NCBI RefSeq assembly: GCF_008042075.1
Contig: NZ_RDBN01000005.1
Span: 554,071-618,070 of the forward strand
Direction of reading: 5' to 3'
Source: Streptomyces sp. UW30
GTDB taxonomy: Bacteria; Actinomycetota; Actinomycetes; Streptomycetales; Streptomycetaceae
Length of the DNA: 64,000 bases
The first letter of the stretch is position 1. Each line of letters begins with the position of its first letter. A program made the position numbers and the translations under genes. Shown here piece after piece: positions 48,251 through 57,092 of the stretch. The notes beneath the pieces are model-generated. The model was not told where the DNA came from, did no database searches, and was given only the letters and a program-made list of their open reading frames with translations.

Positions 48251-48685
48251 ATGCCGGAGTTGTCGCAGGAGACCGAGCGCGGGCGGGCGGACCGGCCCTT
48301 CGGGTGGGCCGAGGTGACCGGGCCGTCGATGGTGCCCACGCTGTATCACGGCGACCTGCTCGTGGTCTCGCACCGGGGGCGGATCCGGCCGGGGGGCGTC
48401 ATCGTGCTGCGGCATCCGTTCCAGCAGGACCTTCTCGTCGTCAAGCGTGCCGCGGAGCGCCGCGAGGGCGGCTGGTGGGTGCTCGGCGACAACGCGTACG
48501 CGGGGGGTGACAGCACCGACTACGGGGTCGTACCGGACGAGCTGATCCTGGGCAGGGTCCGGCTGCGCTACCGGCCGCGCAAGCCGGATCAGCGCTCGCC
48601 GTTCGCGCTGGCGCGCTGGGCACTGTCGGCCGTGCGGCCGCTGTTCGCCGACCGGTCGGCCTCCAGGCGCTTGCGGGCGCGGTAG
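48251..48685 (+). CDS. sodX: SodX, nickel-SOD maturation protease
   Basis: A 144-residue S26-type signal-peptidase-like protein: catalytic Ser26 in GPSMVPTL, Lys65 in LLVVKRA, and the family box GDNAYAGGDSTDYG. It has no membrane anchor, as expected for a cytoplasmic enzyme that removes the SodN propeptide. ATG 48251 is used; an upstream in-frame GTG near 48204 is possible. The last 97 bases overlap the convergent CGNR gene. Confidence 0.92.
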   Translation: MPELSQETERGRADRPFGWAEVTGPSMVPTLYHGDLLVVSHRGRIRPGGVIVLRHPFQQDLLVVKRAAERREGGWWVLGDNAYAGGDSTDYGVVPDELILGRVRLRYRPRKPDQRSPFALARWALSAVRPLFADRSASRRLRAR

Positions 48686-49218
48686 GCGGCCACGTTCGCA
48701 CGGGTCGCGCAGCGGTCCGAGCAGTAGCGCCGGGAGCGGTTGGTGGACGTGTCCAGGTAGGCGTTGCGGCACGGCGCCGCCTCGCACAGGCCCAGGCGGT
48801 CCACGCCGTACTCGGTGAGGTGGAAGGCGAGGCCCATGGCGGCGGTGGCGGCGTAGCCGGCGGTCGCGTTCGACGGGTGGTCCGCCAGGTGCATGTGCCA
48901 CAGCGGGCGGCCGTCGTCGTCCCGGAAGTCGTGGCCGGAGATCTGCGGGCTCACCGGGAACTCCAGCAGCAGCGAGTTCAGCAGGTTCACCGCCAGCGCC
49001 TCGTCGCCCTGGTCCGCCGCTTCGAAGACCGCCCTCAGCCGCGCGCGCACCGAGCGGAAGCGGGTGACGTCGGCGTCGGTGGCGCGGCGGGCCGCCTCCT
49101 GGCTGACGCCGAACAGGTCGCGGATGGCCTCGACCGAGGTCAGCGAGTCCTTGCCCCGGGCCGGGTCCTCGCTGTTGACGAGACGTACGGCGTAGTCCGA
49201 GTAATAGGCCAGTTCCAC
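48589..49218 (-). CDS. CGNR-type zinc-finger regulator
   Basis: A 209-residue protein: an N-terminal ABATE stress-type domain and a C-terminal zinc finger LGLCEAAPC...RRYCSDRCATR followed by a basic helix (AAYRARKR). The eponymous CGNR reads CATR here. It is probably DNA-binding. It is divergent from the methyltransferase, and its 3' end overlaps sodX antisense by 97 bases. Confidence 0.88.
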   Translation of the reverse strand: MELAYYSDYAVRLVNSEDPARGKDSLTSVEAIRDLFGVSQEAARRATDADVTRFRSVRARLRAVFEAADQGDEALAVNLLNSLLLEFPVSPQISGHDFRDDDGRPLWHMHLADHPSNATAGYAATAAMGLAFHLTEYGVDRLGLCEAAPCRNAYLDTSTNRSRRYCSDRCATRANVAAYRARKRLEADRSANSGRTADSAQRASANGER

Positions 49219-49287
49219 TTGTAGTCCTTACGGAGGCGTTCTATCGTCGTCGTGCGGTCGGGTAACAGCTGATCGTGCTTCCAGGGT

Positions 49288-49297
49288 ATTACGTAAT
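49288..49297. promoter_or_regulatory. Palindrome between CGNR regulator and methyltransferase
   Basis: The perfect 10-bp palindrome ATTACGTAAT lies 20 bases before the methyltransferase start in the divergent region. It is AT-rich against a GC-rich background, so it may be an operator or the -10 region. Confidence 0.5.
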
Positions 49298-49317
49298 GTG
49301 CGCAACGGAGGGGCTCG

Positions 49318-50088
49318 ATGACGGACACGGACACCACCACCAGGGCCGCCGACTGGTCCGCGTGGCAGGAGAGCTGGGACCGGCAGCAGGAGTGGTACAT
49401 GCCCGACCGCGAGGAACGCTTCCGGATCATGCTCGACATGGTCGAGGCCCTCGTCGGGCCCGCCCCGCGCGTGCTCGATCTCGCGTGCGGCACGGGAAGT
49501 ATCACGGCCCGGCTGCTCGCCCGGTTCCCCGACGCCACCAGCACCGGAGTCGACCTCGACCCGGCGCTCCTCGCGATCGCCGAGGGCACCTTCGCGGGCG
49601 ACGAGCGGGTCTCGTTCGTCACGGCCGACCTCAAGGACCCCGACTGGCAGGCGAAGCTGCCGTACGACTCCTACGACGCCGTCCTGACCGCCACGGCCCT
49701 GCACTGGCTGCACCGTGAACCCCTCGCGGCCCTCTACGGTCAGGTCGCGGAGCTCGTCCGCGACGGCGGTGTCTTCATGAACGCGGACCACATGATCGAC
49801 GAGTCGACGCCCCGGATCAACGCCGCCGAGCGCGCCCAGCGCCACGCCCGCATGGATCAGGCCAAGGCGCGGGGCGCCCTCGACTGGGCCGAGTGGTGGC
49901 GGCTGGCCGGCGAGGACCCGGTGCTGGCCGGCCCGACGGCCCGCCGCTTCGAGATCTACGGCGAGCACGCCGACGGCGACATGCCGTCCCCCGAGTGGCA
50001 CGCGCGCGTGCTGCGCGAGCAGGGCTTCGGGGAGGCGCGGCCGGTGTGGTGCTCGCCGTCGGACACGCTGATGCTCGCGGTGAAGTAG
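49318..50088 (+). CDS. SAM-dependent class I methyltransferase
   Basis: A 256-residue methyltransferase. Motif I is VLDLACGTGSITARLL (about residues 51-66), the acidic residue after strand 2 is in GVDLDPALL, and motif IV is YDAVLTATALHWL. It starts at ATG 49318 with GGAGGGG upstream. Substrate unknown; it is divergent from the CGNR regulator, which may control it. Confidence 0.9.
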   Translation: MTDTDTTTRAADWSAWQESWDRQQEWYMPDREERFRIMLDMVEALVGPAPRVLDLACGTGSITARLLARFPDATSTGVDLDPALLAIAEGTFAGDERVSFVTADLKDPDWQAKLPYDSYDAVLTATALHWLHREPLAALYGQVAELVRDGGVFMNADHMIDESTPRINAAERAQRHARMDQAKARGALDWAEWWRLAGEDPVLAGPTARRFEIYGEHADGDMPSPEWHARVLREQGFGEARPVWCSPSDTLMLAVK

Positions 50089-50122
50089 GCGGGCGGGGCG
50101 CTGTCCCCGGCCGACGGCTCGG

Positions 50123-50149
50123 AGGCGGTACGAGAAATTCGTACCGCCT
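50123..50149. terminator. Hairpin after the methyltransferase
   Basis: An 11-bp stem AGGCGGTACGA/TCGTACCGCCT with a 5-base loop, 35 bases after the stop. It shares its stem sequence with the hairpin at 50281. Confidence 0.7.
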
Positions 50150-50280
50150 TCACTGCGTCCTGAAAGCTCTCCCGCAGTACTGGACCGGGGTCATGGCGCG
50201 GGCCGCCCTCGCGCAGCTCGCGCCCGAGCAGCGGGCGGTGCCGGCGCCAGAACCGTTGCCGTAGGGCGAGCACATGGCGA

Positions 50281-50313
50281 AAGGGGCGGTACGAGGATCT
50301 CGTACCGCCCCTT
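50281..50313 (-). terminator. Hairpin terminator of the amino-acid ABC operon
   Basis: A perfect 15-bp stem (50281-50295 with 50299-50313) with a 3-base loop lies 14 bases after the ATPase stop. The stretch 50150-50280 between the two hairpins shows no convincing gene. Confidence 0.85.
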
Positions 50314-50326
50314 CACCGTCCTACCG

Positions 50327-51088
50327 TCAGAGCACCTTGGACAGGAACGCCTGGGTCCGCTCGTGCTGCGGGTTGGTCAGGACCTCGCGCGGGTCGCCGG
50401 ACTCCACGACCACGCCGCCGTCCATGAAGACCAGGCTGTCGCCGACCTCGCGGGCGAAGCCCATCTCGTGGGTGACGACGACCATCGTCATGCCGGACTC
50501 GGCGAGGTCGCGCATGACGTCGAGGACGTCGCCGACCAGCTCCGGGTCGAGAGCCGAGGTCGGCTCGTCGAAGAGCATCAGCTTCGGGTCCATCGCCAGC
50601 GCACGGGCGATGGCGACGCGCTGCTGCTGGCCGCCGGAGAGCTGGGAGGGGTAGGTCCCGGCCTTGTCGGCGAGGCCGACACGGTCGAGGAGCTCCCTCG
50701 CGCGGTCCTTGGCCTGGGCCTTGCTCGTGCCCTTGACCTGGATCGGCGCCTCCATGACGTTCTCCTGCGCCGTCATGTGCGGGAACAGGTTGAACCGCTG
50801 GAACACCATGCCGATGTCCCGCCGCTGCTGCGCGACCTCGCTGTCCTTGAGCTCGTACAGCTTGTCGCCCTTCTGGCGGTAGCCGACCAGCGAGCCTTCG
50901 ACGTACAGCCGACCGGCGTTGATCTTCTCCAGGTGGTTGATGCACCTCAGGAAGGTGGACTTGCCGGAGCCGGAGGGGCCGATGAGGCAGAACACCTCGC
51001 CGGTCTGCACCTCCAGGTCGATGCCCTTGAGGACCTGGACGGCGCCGAAGGACTTGTGGACGCCCTCGGCCTTCACCATGGCGGTCAT
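50327..51088 (-). CDS. Polar amino-acid ABC transporter, ATPase
   Basis: A 253-residue ATPase: Walker [10 protein letters not shown] at 37-45, signature [15 protein letters not shown] and Walker [13 protein letters not shown]. It closely resembles GlnQ/GluA-type importer ATPases. It starts one base after the permease stop. The operon order on the minus strand is binding protein, permease, ATPase. The substrate is probably glutamate, glutamine or another polar amino acid. Confidence 0.94.
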   Translation of the reverse strand: MTAMVKAEGVHKSFGAVQVLKGIDLEVQTGEVFCLIGPSGSGKSTFLRCINHLEKINAGRLYVEGSLVGYRQKGDKLYELKDSEVAQQRRDIGMVFQRFNLFPHMTAQENVMEAPIQVKGTSKAQAKDRARELLDRVGLADKAGTYPSQLSGGQQQRVAIARALAMDPKLMLFDEPTSALDPELVGDVLDVMRDLAESGMTMVVVTHEMGFAREVGDSLVFMDGGVVVESGDPREVLTNPQHERTQAFLSKVL

Positions 51089-51089
51089 C

Positions 51090-52049
51090 TCACTTGCCCC
51101 TCTCGCTGCCCAGGCCGAGCATGTTCGCCTTGATCTTCTGCCACGGCGTCCGCGGCAGCTGACGTAGCGAACCGCGGGCGTAGTGCCGCTCCAGGTAGTA
51201 CTGGAAGACGCTGAACACGCTGGTCATGACCAGGTACCAGATGCACGCCACGAAGAGCATCTCCATCACGGCGTACGACGTGGAGCCGATCGTGGAAGTG
51301 GCGCGCAGCAGTTCGTTGTAGGTCACCGCGTACACCAGCGACGAGGTCTTCAACATGTTGATGAACTCGTTGCCGGTCGGCGGCACGATCACCCGCATCG
51401 CCTGCGGGATCACGATGCGGCGCAGCGTCTTGGCGTGGCTCATGCCGAGCGCGTGCGACGCCTCGGTCTGGCCCTCGTCGACGGCCATCAGACCGGCGCG
51501 GCAGATCTCCGCCATGTACGCCGCCTCGTTCAGGCCCAGACCCAGCAGGGCGGCCATGAACGGCGTCATGACGTCGACCATCTCGTCCTTGTAGAGCGGA
51601 CCGAGATTCAGCACCGGGAAGATCAGCGCCAGGTTGAACCACAGCAGCAGCTGGACATAGACCGGCGTGCCGCGGAAGAACCAGATGTAGACCCAGGCCA
51701 CCCAGCTCGTCACCGGGTTCTTGGACAGGCGCATCACGGCCAGGATCACGCCCAGGACCACGCCCATGATCATCGCCAGGACGCTGATCAGCAGGGTGCG
51801 GCCGGCGCCCGCGAGGACCGTGGGGTCGAAGACGTAGTCGCCGACCGCGTTCCACTGGATCTTCTCGGCGCTGGCGAACGCGTTGATCAGCAGGGCCACC
51901 AGGGCCAGCACGACGACACCGCTGACCCAGCGGCCGTAGTGCCGTACCGGAATGGCCTTGATCGCCTCGGGCGGGAGGTCCCCGCCCTCCTTGGAGACGG
52001 CGGCCGACGGGTTCGCGTCGGCCGGCTCCTTGTCGAACTTGTCAGTCAC
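51090..52049 (-). CDS. Polar amino-acid ABC transporter, permease
   Basis: A 319-residue permease of the HisM/GlnP type with a hydrophilic 35-residue N-terminus and about six helices. The EAA-like loop is [22 protein letters not shown] single permease gene suggests a homodimeric channel. It lies 31 bases after the binding-protein gene. Confidence 0.94.
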   Translation of the reverse strand: MTDKFDKEPADANPSAAVSKEGGDLPPEAIKAIPVRHYGRWVSGVVVLALVALLINAFASAEKIQWNAVGDYVFDPTVLAGAGRTLLISVLAMIMGVVLGVILAVMRLSKNPVTSWVAWVYIWFFRGTPVYVQLLLWFNLALIFPVLNLGPLYKDEMVDVMTPFMAALLGLGLNEAAYMAEICRAGLMAVDEGQTEASHALGMSHAKTLRRIVIPQAMRVIVPPTGNEFINMLKTSSLVYAVTYNELLRATSTIGSTSYAVMEMLFVACIWYLVMTSVFSVFQYYLERHYARGSLRQLPRTPWQKIKANMLGLGSERGK

Positions 52050-52080
52050 TGTGACTGCCCTTCAGTCTTGCCCGGGACGG

Positions 52081-53046
52081 TCACTTGCCGCCGTTGATGG
52101 CGGCCTTGTCGATCGCGCCGGACTCGGCGCCCCACTTCTCGAGGATCTTCTTGTACGTGCCGTCCTCGATGATGGCGTTGACGGCCTCTTCGAGGGCCGC
52201 GGTGAGCTCCTTGTTGTCCTTGTTCACCGCGATGCCGAACGGACCGGCGTCGACCTGCTCGCCGACGACCTCGAAGTCGTTGCCGCCGCCGGCCTTGCGG
52301 GCCAGGTCGACCGCGACCGGGTAGTCGTTGACACCGGCGACCGCGCCGCCCGACTTCACACGGGTCTGGGCCTCGGTGTCGTTCTCGAACGACTCGATCG
52401 TGATCTTCTTCTTGCCGCCGTCCGTGCAGGCCGTGGACTGCGCCTGCAGGGCCTTCTCGTACGTGGTGCCGCGCTGCACCGCCGCCGTCTGGCCGCAGAG
52501 GTCCTCGATCGAGTTGATCTTCTTCGGGTTGCCCTTCTGGACGTACACGGCGGTGCCGGCGACGAAGTAGTCGACGAAGTCGACACCCGGGCCGAGCTTC
52601 TTGCCCTTGTCGTCCAGGCCCTCCTGGCGCTGCTTGTTGTCCGTGATGGAGGACATGGCGAGGTCGTAGCGGCCCGAGTTCAGAGCGGTGATCAGGCCGT
52701 CGAAGGAGCCGGAGGTGAACTGGACGTCCACGCCCAGCTTCTCGCCCAGAGCGGCGGCGATGTCGGGGTCGACGCCGACGATCTTGCCGCCCTCCTGGAA
52801 CTCCATGGGGGCGTATTCGGCGTTCGTGCCGGCCTTGATGACGCCCGCGTCCTGGATGTTCTTGGGCAGCTTGTCGAACAGCGGGGCGGCGCTGGACTTG
52901 TCCGTCTCCGTCGTGCTGTCGCTGCCGCCGCCCTCCGTCTGGTCACCGCAGCCGGTGAGAATCAGGGCGCCTGCGACCGCGATCGAGGCGACCGCTGCCA
53001 ACCGGGAGCGCGTGGCGGTCGTACGACGGGTGGTGCTTGCGGTCAT
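52081..53046 (-). CDS. Polar amino-acid ABC transporter, substrate-binding lipoprotein
   Basis: A 321-residue type II periplasmic-binding-like protein with a lipoprotein signal ending in LTGC (Cys33) and a Ser/Thr/Asp-rich linker. Binding-fold signatures are GVDPDIAAALGEKLGV and the hinge SITDNKQRQEG. It is the first gene of the operon; a 660-base control region precedes it. Confidence 0.94.
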   Translation of the reverse strand: MTASTTRRTTATRSRLAAVASIAVAGALILTGCGDQTEGGGSDSTTETDKSSAAPLFDKLPKNIQDAGVIKAGTNAEYAPMEFQEGGKIVGVDPDIAAALGEKLGVDVQFTSGSFDGLITALNSGRYDLAMSSITDNKQRQEGLDDKGKKLGPGVDFVDYFVAGTAVYVQKGNPKKINSIEDLCGQTAAVQRGTTYEKALQAQSTACTDGGKKKITIESFENDTEAQTRVKSGGAVAGVNDYPVAVDLARKAGGGNDFEVVGEQVDAGPFGIAVNKDNKELTAALEEAVNAIIEDGTYKKILEKWGAESGAIDKAAINGGK

Positions 53047-53710
53047 GGTGGGTTCCTCCGGCGGATGGGTGGAGTTGCCGATGGGGCAGGCGCCCGCCGA
53101 TACGTCGGCAGAAGCCTTGGTTTCCTAGGTCGACGAGAGCACACGCCTTCGAGTGTCGCGACCTCGTGTGATTACGGCATCTTGCCATTCGGACTGAGGC
53201 ATTCAGGGCGCTCGTCATGTCAAAATCGGATAACGGGTTACCCCCGAACCGCCGCAGGTCGGTACATCCTGACCGCACCTTCTACGGGAATCTGTCCTTC
53301 CGGCCGAAAGATCTTCGGTGCATCCCGCGATGCGGACCGGCCGTGCGTGGGTTTTGTGGCCGCCGGGTGTTCTTTGCGGTTTCTGGTGTCGATTGTCCAC
53401 TTATTTGGTCACGAATCACACCGGTTTCGCCGTCAGGTCGTGTCTGATTCGTGCTGCCGGGCGCGGGCGTTTCCATTCCCGTCATGTGATCTTGCACGTA
53501 TTGGACTCGTCGTCGGTACGGTCCGTCCGGTAAGAAGGTTCTTTAACCCCTCATCCGGGGCTCAGGGCGCGTGTGCGGCGCGCCCGTCGCGTATGGGTCC
53601 GTACGTCGTACGTCGTACGTATCAACGAGCAGGGCCATGCGCGGTCCCGCCCACTTCTCACCAGAAGTGGTCCCACCCTCAAACCATGAACACCTAAGGG
53701 GTCAGACAAA
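53047..53710. other. Long divergent control region, ABC operon / malic enzyme
   Basis: 664 bases without a convincing gene. It must carry both divergent promoters. A short tandem repeat of TACGTCG forms a run near 53601-53621, itself palindromic around GTACGTCGTACGTCGTAC. No known operator was recognised. Confidence 0.6.
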
Positions 53711-54934
53711 GTGGCAGCGGAGATTGTCAATCCTCGCAGCGGGAGCAATACCGATCAGGACGGCGGGGTCGAGCCCCTCGATTCCTTCGATCCGGCGTTC
53801 GCGCTGCACCGCGGGGGCAAGATGGCCGTGCAGGCCACGGTGCCGATCCGCGACAAGGACGACCTGTCCCTGGCGTACACGCCCGGCGTCGCGCGGGTGT
53901 GCACCGCCATCGCCGAGCAGCCCGATCTCGTCCACGACTACACGTGGAAGTCGTCCGTCGTGGCCGTGGTCACCGACGGCACCGCGGTGCTCGGGCTCGG
54001 TGACATCGGTCCGGAAGCCTCCCTCCCCGTGATGGAGGGCAAGGCGATTCTGTTCAAGCAGTTCGGCGGCGTGGACGCGGTCCCGATCGCGCTCGACTGC
54101 ACGGACGTCGACGAGATCGTCGAGACGGTGGTGCGCCTCGCCCCGTCCTTCGGCGGCGTCAACCTGGAGGACATCTCGGCACCCCGGTGCTTCGAGATCG
54201 AGCGCAAGCTCCAGGAGCGCGTCGACATCCCGGTCTTCCATGACGACCAGCACGGCACCGCGGTCGTGACGCTGGCCGCCCTGCGCAACGCCGCGCGGCT
54301 GAGCGGGCGCGCGATCGGCGAGCTGCGGGCTGTCATCTCGGGCGCCGGCGCGGCGGGTGTCGCCATCGCCAAGATGCTGGTCGAGGCCGGCATCGGCGAC
54401 GTGGCCGTCGCGGACCGCAAGGGCGTCGTCTCGGCCGACCGCGAGGACCTGACGCCGGTCAAGCAGGAGCTCGCCTCCTTCACCAACAAGGCCGGCATCA
54501 CCGGGTCGCTCGAGGCGGCTCTGGAAGGTGCGGACGTCTTCATCGGCGTCTCCGGCGGTACGGTCGCCGAGGAGGCCGTCGCCTCGATGGCGAAGGGCGC
54601 CTTCGTCTTCGCCATGGCCAACCCGAACCCCGAGGTCCACCCCGACGTCGCGCACAAGTACGCGGCCGTCGTGGCCACCGGGCGGTCCGACTTCCCGAAC
54701 CAGATCAACAACGTGCTGGCGTTCCCGGGCATCTTCGCGGGCGCGCTCCAGGTGCGGGCGTCCCGGATCACCGAGGGCATGAAGATCGCGGCGGCCGAAG
54801 CGCTGGCGGGGGTCGTCGGCGACGACCTCGCCGCGGACTACGTGATCCCGTCGCCGTTCGACGAGCGGGTCGCCCCGGCCGTGACCGCGGCCGTCGCGGC
54901 GGCGGCTCGGGCGGAGGGCGTGGCCCGGCGCTGA
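53711..54934 (+). CDS. Malic enzyme (malate dehydrogenase, decarboxylating)
   Basis: A 407-residue short-type malic enzyme: the N-terminal malic domain with YTPGVARVC and the metal-site segment [11 protein letters not shown], and a Rossmann domain with [13 protein letters not shown]. It produces pyruvate, CO2 and NAD(P)H from malate. Context matches the NADP-dependent SCO5261 as I remember it, but cofactor choice is not decided by sequence alone here. It starts at GTG 53711. A terminator follows. Confidence 0.94.
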   Translation: MAAEIVNPRSGSNTDQDGGVEPLDSFDPAFALHRGGKMAVQATVPIRDKDDLSLAYTPGVARVCTAIAEQPDLVHDYTWKSSVVAVVTDGTAVLGLGDIGPEASLPVMEGKAILFKQFGGVDAVPIALDCTDVDEIVETVVRLAPSFGGVNLEDISAPRCFEIERKLQERVDIPVFHDDQHGTAVVTLAALRNAARLSGRAIGELRAVISGAGAAGVAIAKMLVEAGIGDVAVADRKGVVSADREDLTPVKQELASFTNKAGITGSLEAALEGADVFIGVSGGTVAEEAVASMAKGAFVFAMANPNPEVHPDVAHKYAAVVATGRSDFPNQINNVLAFPGIFAGALQVRASRITEGMKIAAAEALAGVVGDDLAADYVIPSPFDERVAPAVTAAVAAAARAEGVARR

Positions 54935-55007
54935 CGTGCACCGCACGTCGACCGACGGGCGCTGATCGCCCGGCGGCCTCGCCGACCGACCCTGATCGGC
55001 GCTGATT

Positions 55008-55038
55008 GGCCCCGCCCGTCCGGGCGGGGCCGATTTTT
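55008..55038 (+). terminator. Rho-independent terminator of malic enzyme
   Basis: An 11-bp GC-rich stem (55008-55018 with 55021-55031) followed by GATTTTTT, a true intrinsic terminator and the clearest in the window. Confidence 0.93.
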
Positions 55039-55142
55039 TGCCCGCCGGGCCACCCGTTCGAGTGAGCACTCCTTGGCAAGAGGGCGAGCGTCACAGCCCC
55101 CTCCCGTTCCGTCGGCTGCAAACGCCACCTATCGTCGACGCC

Positions 55143-56105
55143 ATGTTCGCCGTCTACGCTTCCCGAATCGACCGCGACCAGCCGCTGAGCGGCCTCGAGT
55201 TGGGGGAGCGTCCCGCTCCCGAGGCCCGGCCCGGCTGGAGCACCGTCAACGTCAAGGCCGCTTCCCTCAACCACCATGACCTCTGGTCGCTCCGGGGCGT
55301 CGGCCTCCCGGAGGACCGGCTGCCGATGATCCTCGGCTGCGACGCCGCCGGTGTCGACGAGGACGGCAACGAGGTCGTCCTGCACTCCGTGATCGGACAG
55401 AGCGGTCACGGCGTCGGCCCCAAGGAACCCCGTTCCATCCTCACCGAGCGCTATCAGGGCACGTTCGCCGAGCAGGTCGCCGTGCCGACCTGGAACATCC
55501 TGCCCAAGCCCAAGGAGCTCTCCTTCGCGGAGGCCGCCTGTCTGCCGACCGCCTGGCTGACGGCGTACCGCATGCTGTTCACCAACGCGGGCGTGCGGCC
55601 CGGGGACTCCGTGCTGGTGCAGGGCGCCGGGGGTGGGGTGGCCACCGCCGCCATCGTGCTCGGCAAGGCCGCGGGGCTGCGGGTCTTCGCCACCAGCCGG
55701 GACGAGGCCAAGCGCAAGCGGGCCCTGGAGCTGGGCGCCGTGGAGGCCGTGGAGTCGGGGGCCCGGCTGCCTCAGCGGGTCGACGCCGTGATCGAGACGG
55801 TCGGTGCCGCCACGTGGTCGCACTCCGTCAAGTCGCTGAAGCCGGGGGGAACTCTGGTCATCTCCGGTGCCACCAGCGGTGACCGGCCCTCGCACGCCGA
55901 GCTGACGCGGATCTTCTTCCTGGAGCTGAAGATCGTCGGGTCCACCATGGGGACCAAGGACGAGCTGGAGGATCTGCTCGCCTTCTGTGCCGCCACCGGT
56001 GTGCGGCCCGTGATCGACGAGGTGCTCCCCATGGACCGGGCCCGGGAGGGCTTCGAGCGGATGGAGTCGGGCGAGCTGTTCGGGAAGGTCGTACTCACCA
56101 ACTGA
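55143..56105 (+). CDS. Zinc-binding-type alcohol dehydrogenase / quinone oxidoreductase
   Basis: A 320-residue MDR-superfamily enzyme. It has an N-terminal GroES-like domain (SLNHHDLWSLRG, ILGCDAAGV) and a nucleotide-binding domain with VLVQGAGGGVATAAI. Typical zinc-site cysteines are not evident, favouring a quinone-oxidoreductase-like enzyme using NADPH. It starts at ATG 55143. Substrate unknown. Confidence 0.9.
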   Translation: MFAVYASRIDRDQPLSGLELGERPAPEARPGWSTVNVKAASLNHHDLWSLRGVGLPEDRLPMILGCDAAGVDEDGNEVVLHSVIGQSGHGVGPKEPRSILTERYQGTFAEQVAVPTWNILPKPKELSFAEAACLPTAWLTAYRMLFTNAGVRPGDSVLVQGAGGGVATAAIVLGKAAGLRVFATSRDEAKRKRALELGAVEAVESGARLPQRVDAVIETVGAATWSHSVKSLKPGGTLVISGATSGDRPSHAELTRIFFLELKIVGSTMGTKDELEDLLAFCAATGVRPVIDEVLPMDRAREGFERMESGELFGKVVLTN

Positions 56106-56167
56106 CGGCTCTCGCCGAGGCGCTTGCGGCGGGTTCGGGGCTCTGCCCCGGGCCCGCCGTTCTGTTT

Positions 56168-56212
56168 GTCAACTGGGGTTGACGTGGATCGGCGTGTCAA
56201 CTTACATTGACA
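56168..56212 (+). promoter_or_regulatory. Promoter with two palindromes before the HTH/Clp-N pair
   Basis: Palindrome 1 is GTCAAC-TGGG-GTTGAC (56168-56183). Palindrome 2 is TGTCAA-CTTACA-TTGACA (56195-56212). TTGACG (56179) and TACATT (56203), 18 bp apart, form a good promoter. Transcription would begin at or next to the ATG at 56215, so the mRNA is probably leaderless. Both palindromes carry the same GTCAA half-site. Confidence 0.75.
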
Positions 56213-56214
56213 TC

Positions 56215-56424
56215 ATGACCGAAGCAACAGATCTCGCCGAGCGGGCGGGAGATCGCGATCCGCGGATCGGGCTGCGGGCCGTCGCGGCACTGCGGCGGCT
56301 GCTGGAGCAATTGGAGGCGGTCCAGGTGCGCAGTGCGCGCAACCAGGGGTGGTCCTGGCAGGAGATCGCCGCGGAACTCGGGGTCAGCAGGCAGGCCGTG
56401 CACAAGAAGTACGGGAGGCGTTGA
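56215..56424 (+). CDS. Small helix-turn-helix protein
   Basis: A 69-residue protein ending in a clear helix-turn-helix (WSWQEIAAELGVSRQAVHKKYGRR) after one long helix. It is probably an autoregulator binding the GTCAA palindromes that cover its own promoter. The stop overlaps the next start (TGATG), so it is coupled to the Clp-N gene. Confidence 0.85.
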   Translation: MTEATDLAERAGDRDPRIGLRAVAALRRLLEQLEAVQVRSARNQGWSWQEIAAELGVSRQAVHKKYGRR

Positions 56425-56987
56425 TGTTCGAGCGGTTCACGAAGGATGCCCGTGCCGTGGTGACGGGTGCGGTGGAGCAGGCCGAGCGGGGTGGGGCGTC
56501 GGCCGTCGACGCCGAGCACATGCTGCTCGCCCTGCTCGACCGGGAGGGAAGCCGGGCCTCGTTCGCACTCGCCGCGCTCGGGGGCGGGCAGTGGCTGGAG
56601 TCCGTGCGGCAGGCGCTCGGCGAGGCTCGGCGGCGGGGCGGGATGTCGCAGTCCGAGGCCGAGGCGCTCGCCGGGCTGGGGATCGACGTCGCGGAGATCG
56701 TCGCCCGGGTGGAGGAAGTGCACGGGGTCGGGGCGATGTCCGGGGACCTGGAGGGCAAGGGGTCGCGTGCGAGGCGCCGGCCCTTCAGCCGGGGCGCCAA
56801 GGACGTGCTCGTACGGGCGCTGCGGGTGGCCACTGCCCGTCGGGACCGGCACATCGGGGACGAGCACATCCTGCTGGCCCTGACCAGCCGCCCCGGCGTG
56901 CCCGCCGAGGTCCTCGCCGATCACGGGGTGACCTACGAGGCGGTCACGCGGGTGCTGTACGGCGGGGGAGAGGCGAAGGCGGGCTGA
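56424..56987 (+). CDS. Clp N-domain protein without ATPase
   Basis: A 187-residue protein made of two Clp-N repeats (FTKDARAVVTGAVEQAERGG...AEHMLLALLD and FSRGAKDVLVRALRVA...DEHILLALTS), the substrate/adaptor-binding module of ClpA/ClpC. There is no AAA+ domain. It could act as an adaptor or decoy for Clp proteases. It is cotranscribed with the small HTH protein, an arrangement found in many actinobacteria. Confidence 0.9.
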   Translation: MFERFTKDARAVVTGAVEQAERGGASAVDAEHMLLALLDREGSRASFALAALGGGQWLESVRQALGEARRRGGMSQSEAEALAGLGIDVAEIVARVEEVHGVGAMSGDLEGKGSRARRRPFSRGAKDVLVRALRVATARRDRHIGDEHILLALTSRPGVPAEVLADHGVTYEAVTRVLYGGGEAKAG

Positions 56988-57092
56988 GCCGCGGTGCGGC
57001 GGCGGGCGGTGCGGTGTGCCGGTGCCGGGCGTTGTGGTGCGGCTGCCCCGGGCGGTGCGGTCATCGCTCGGCCGGACCGCCCAGGGGTGGCG

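Noticed and set aside
50140-50264. Short frame between the two hairpins after the methyltransferase
   Set aside because: No family resemblance and no ribosome site; it spans the gap between two terminators.
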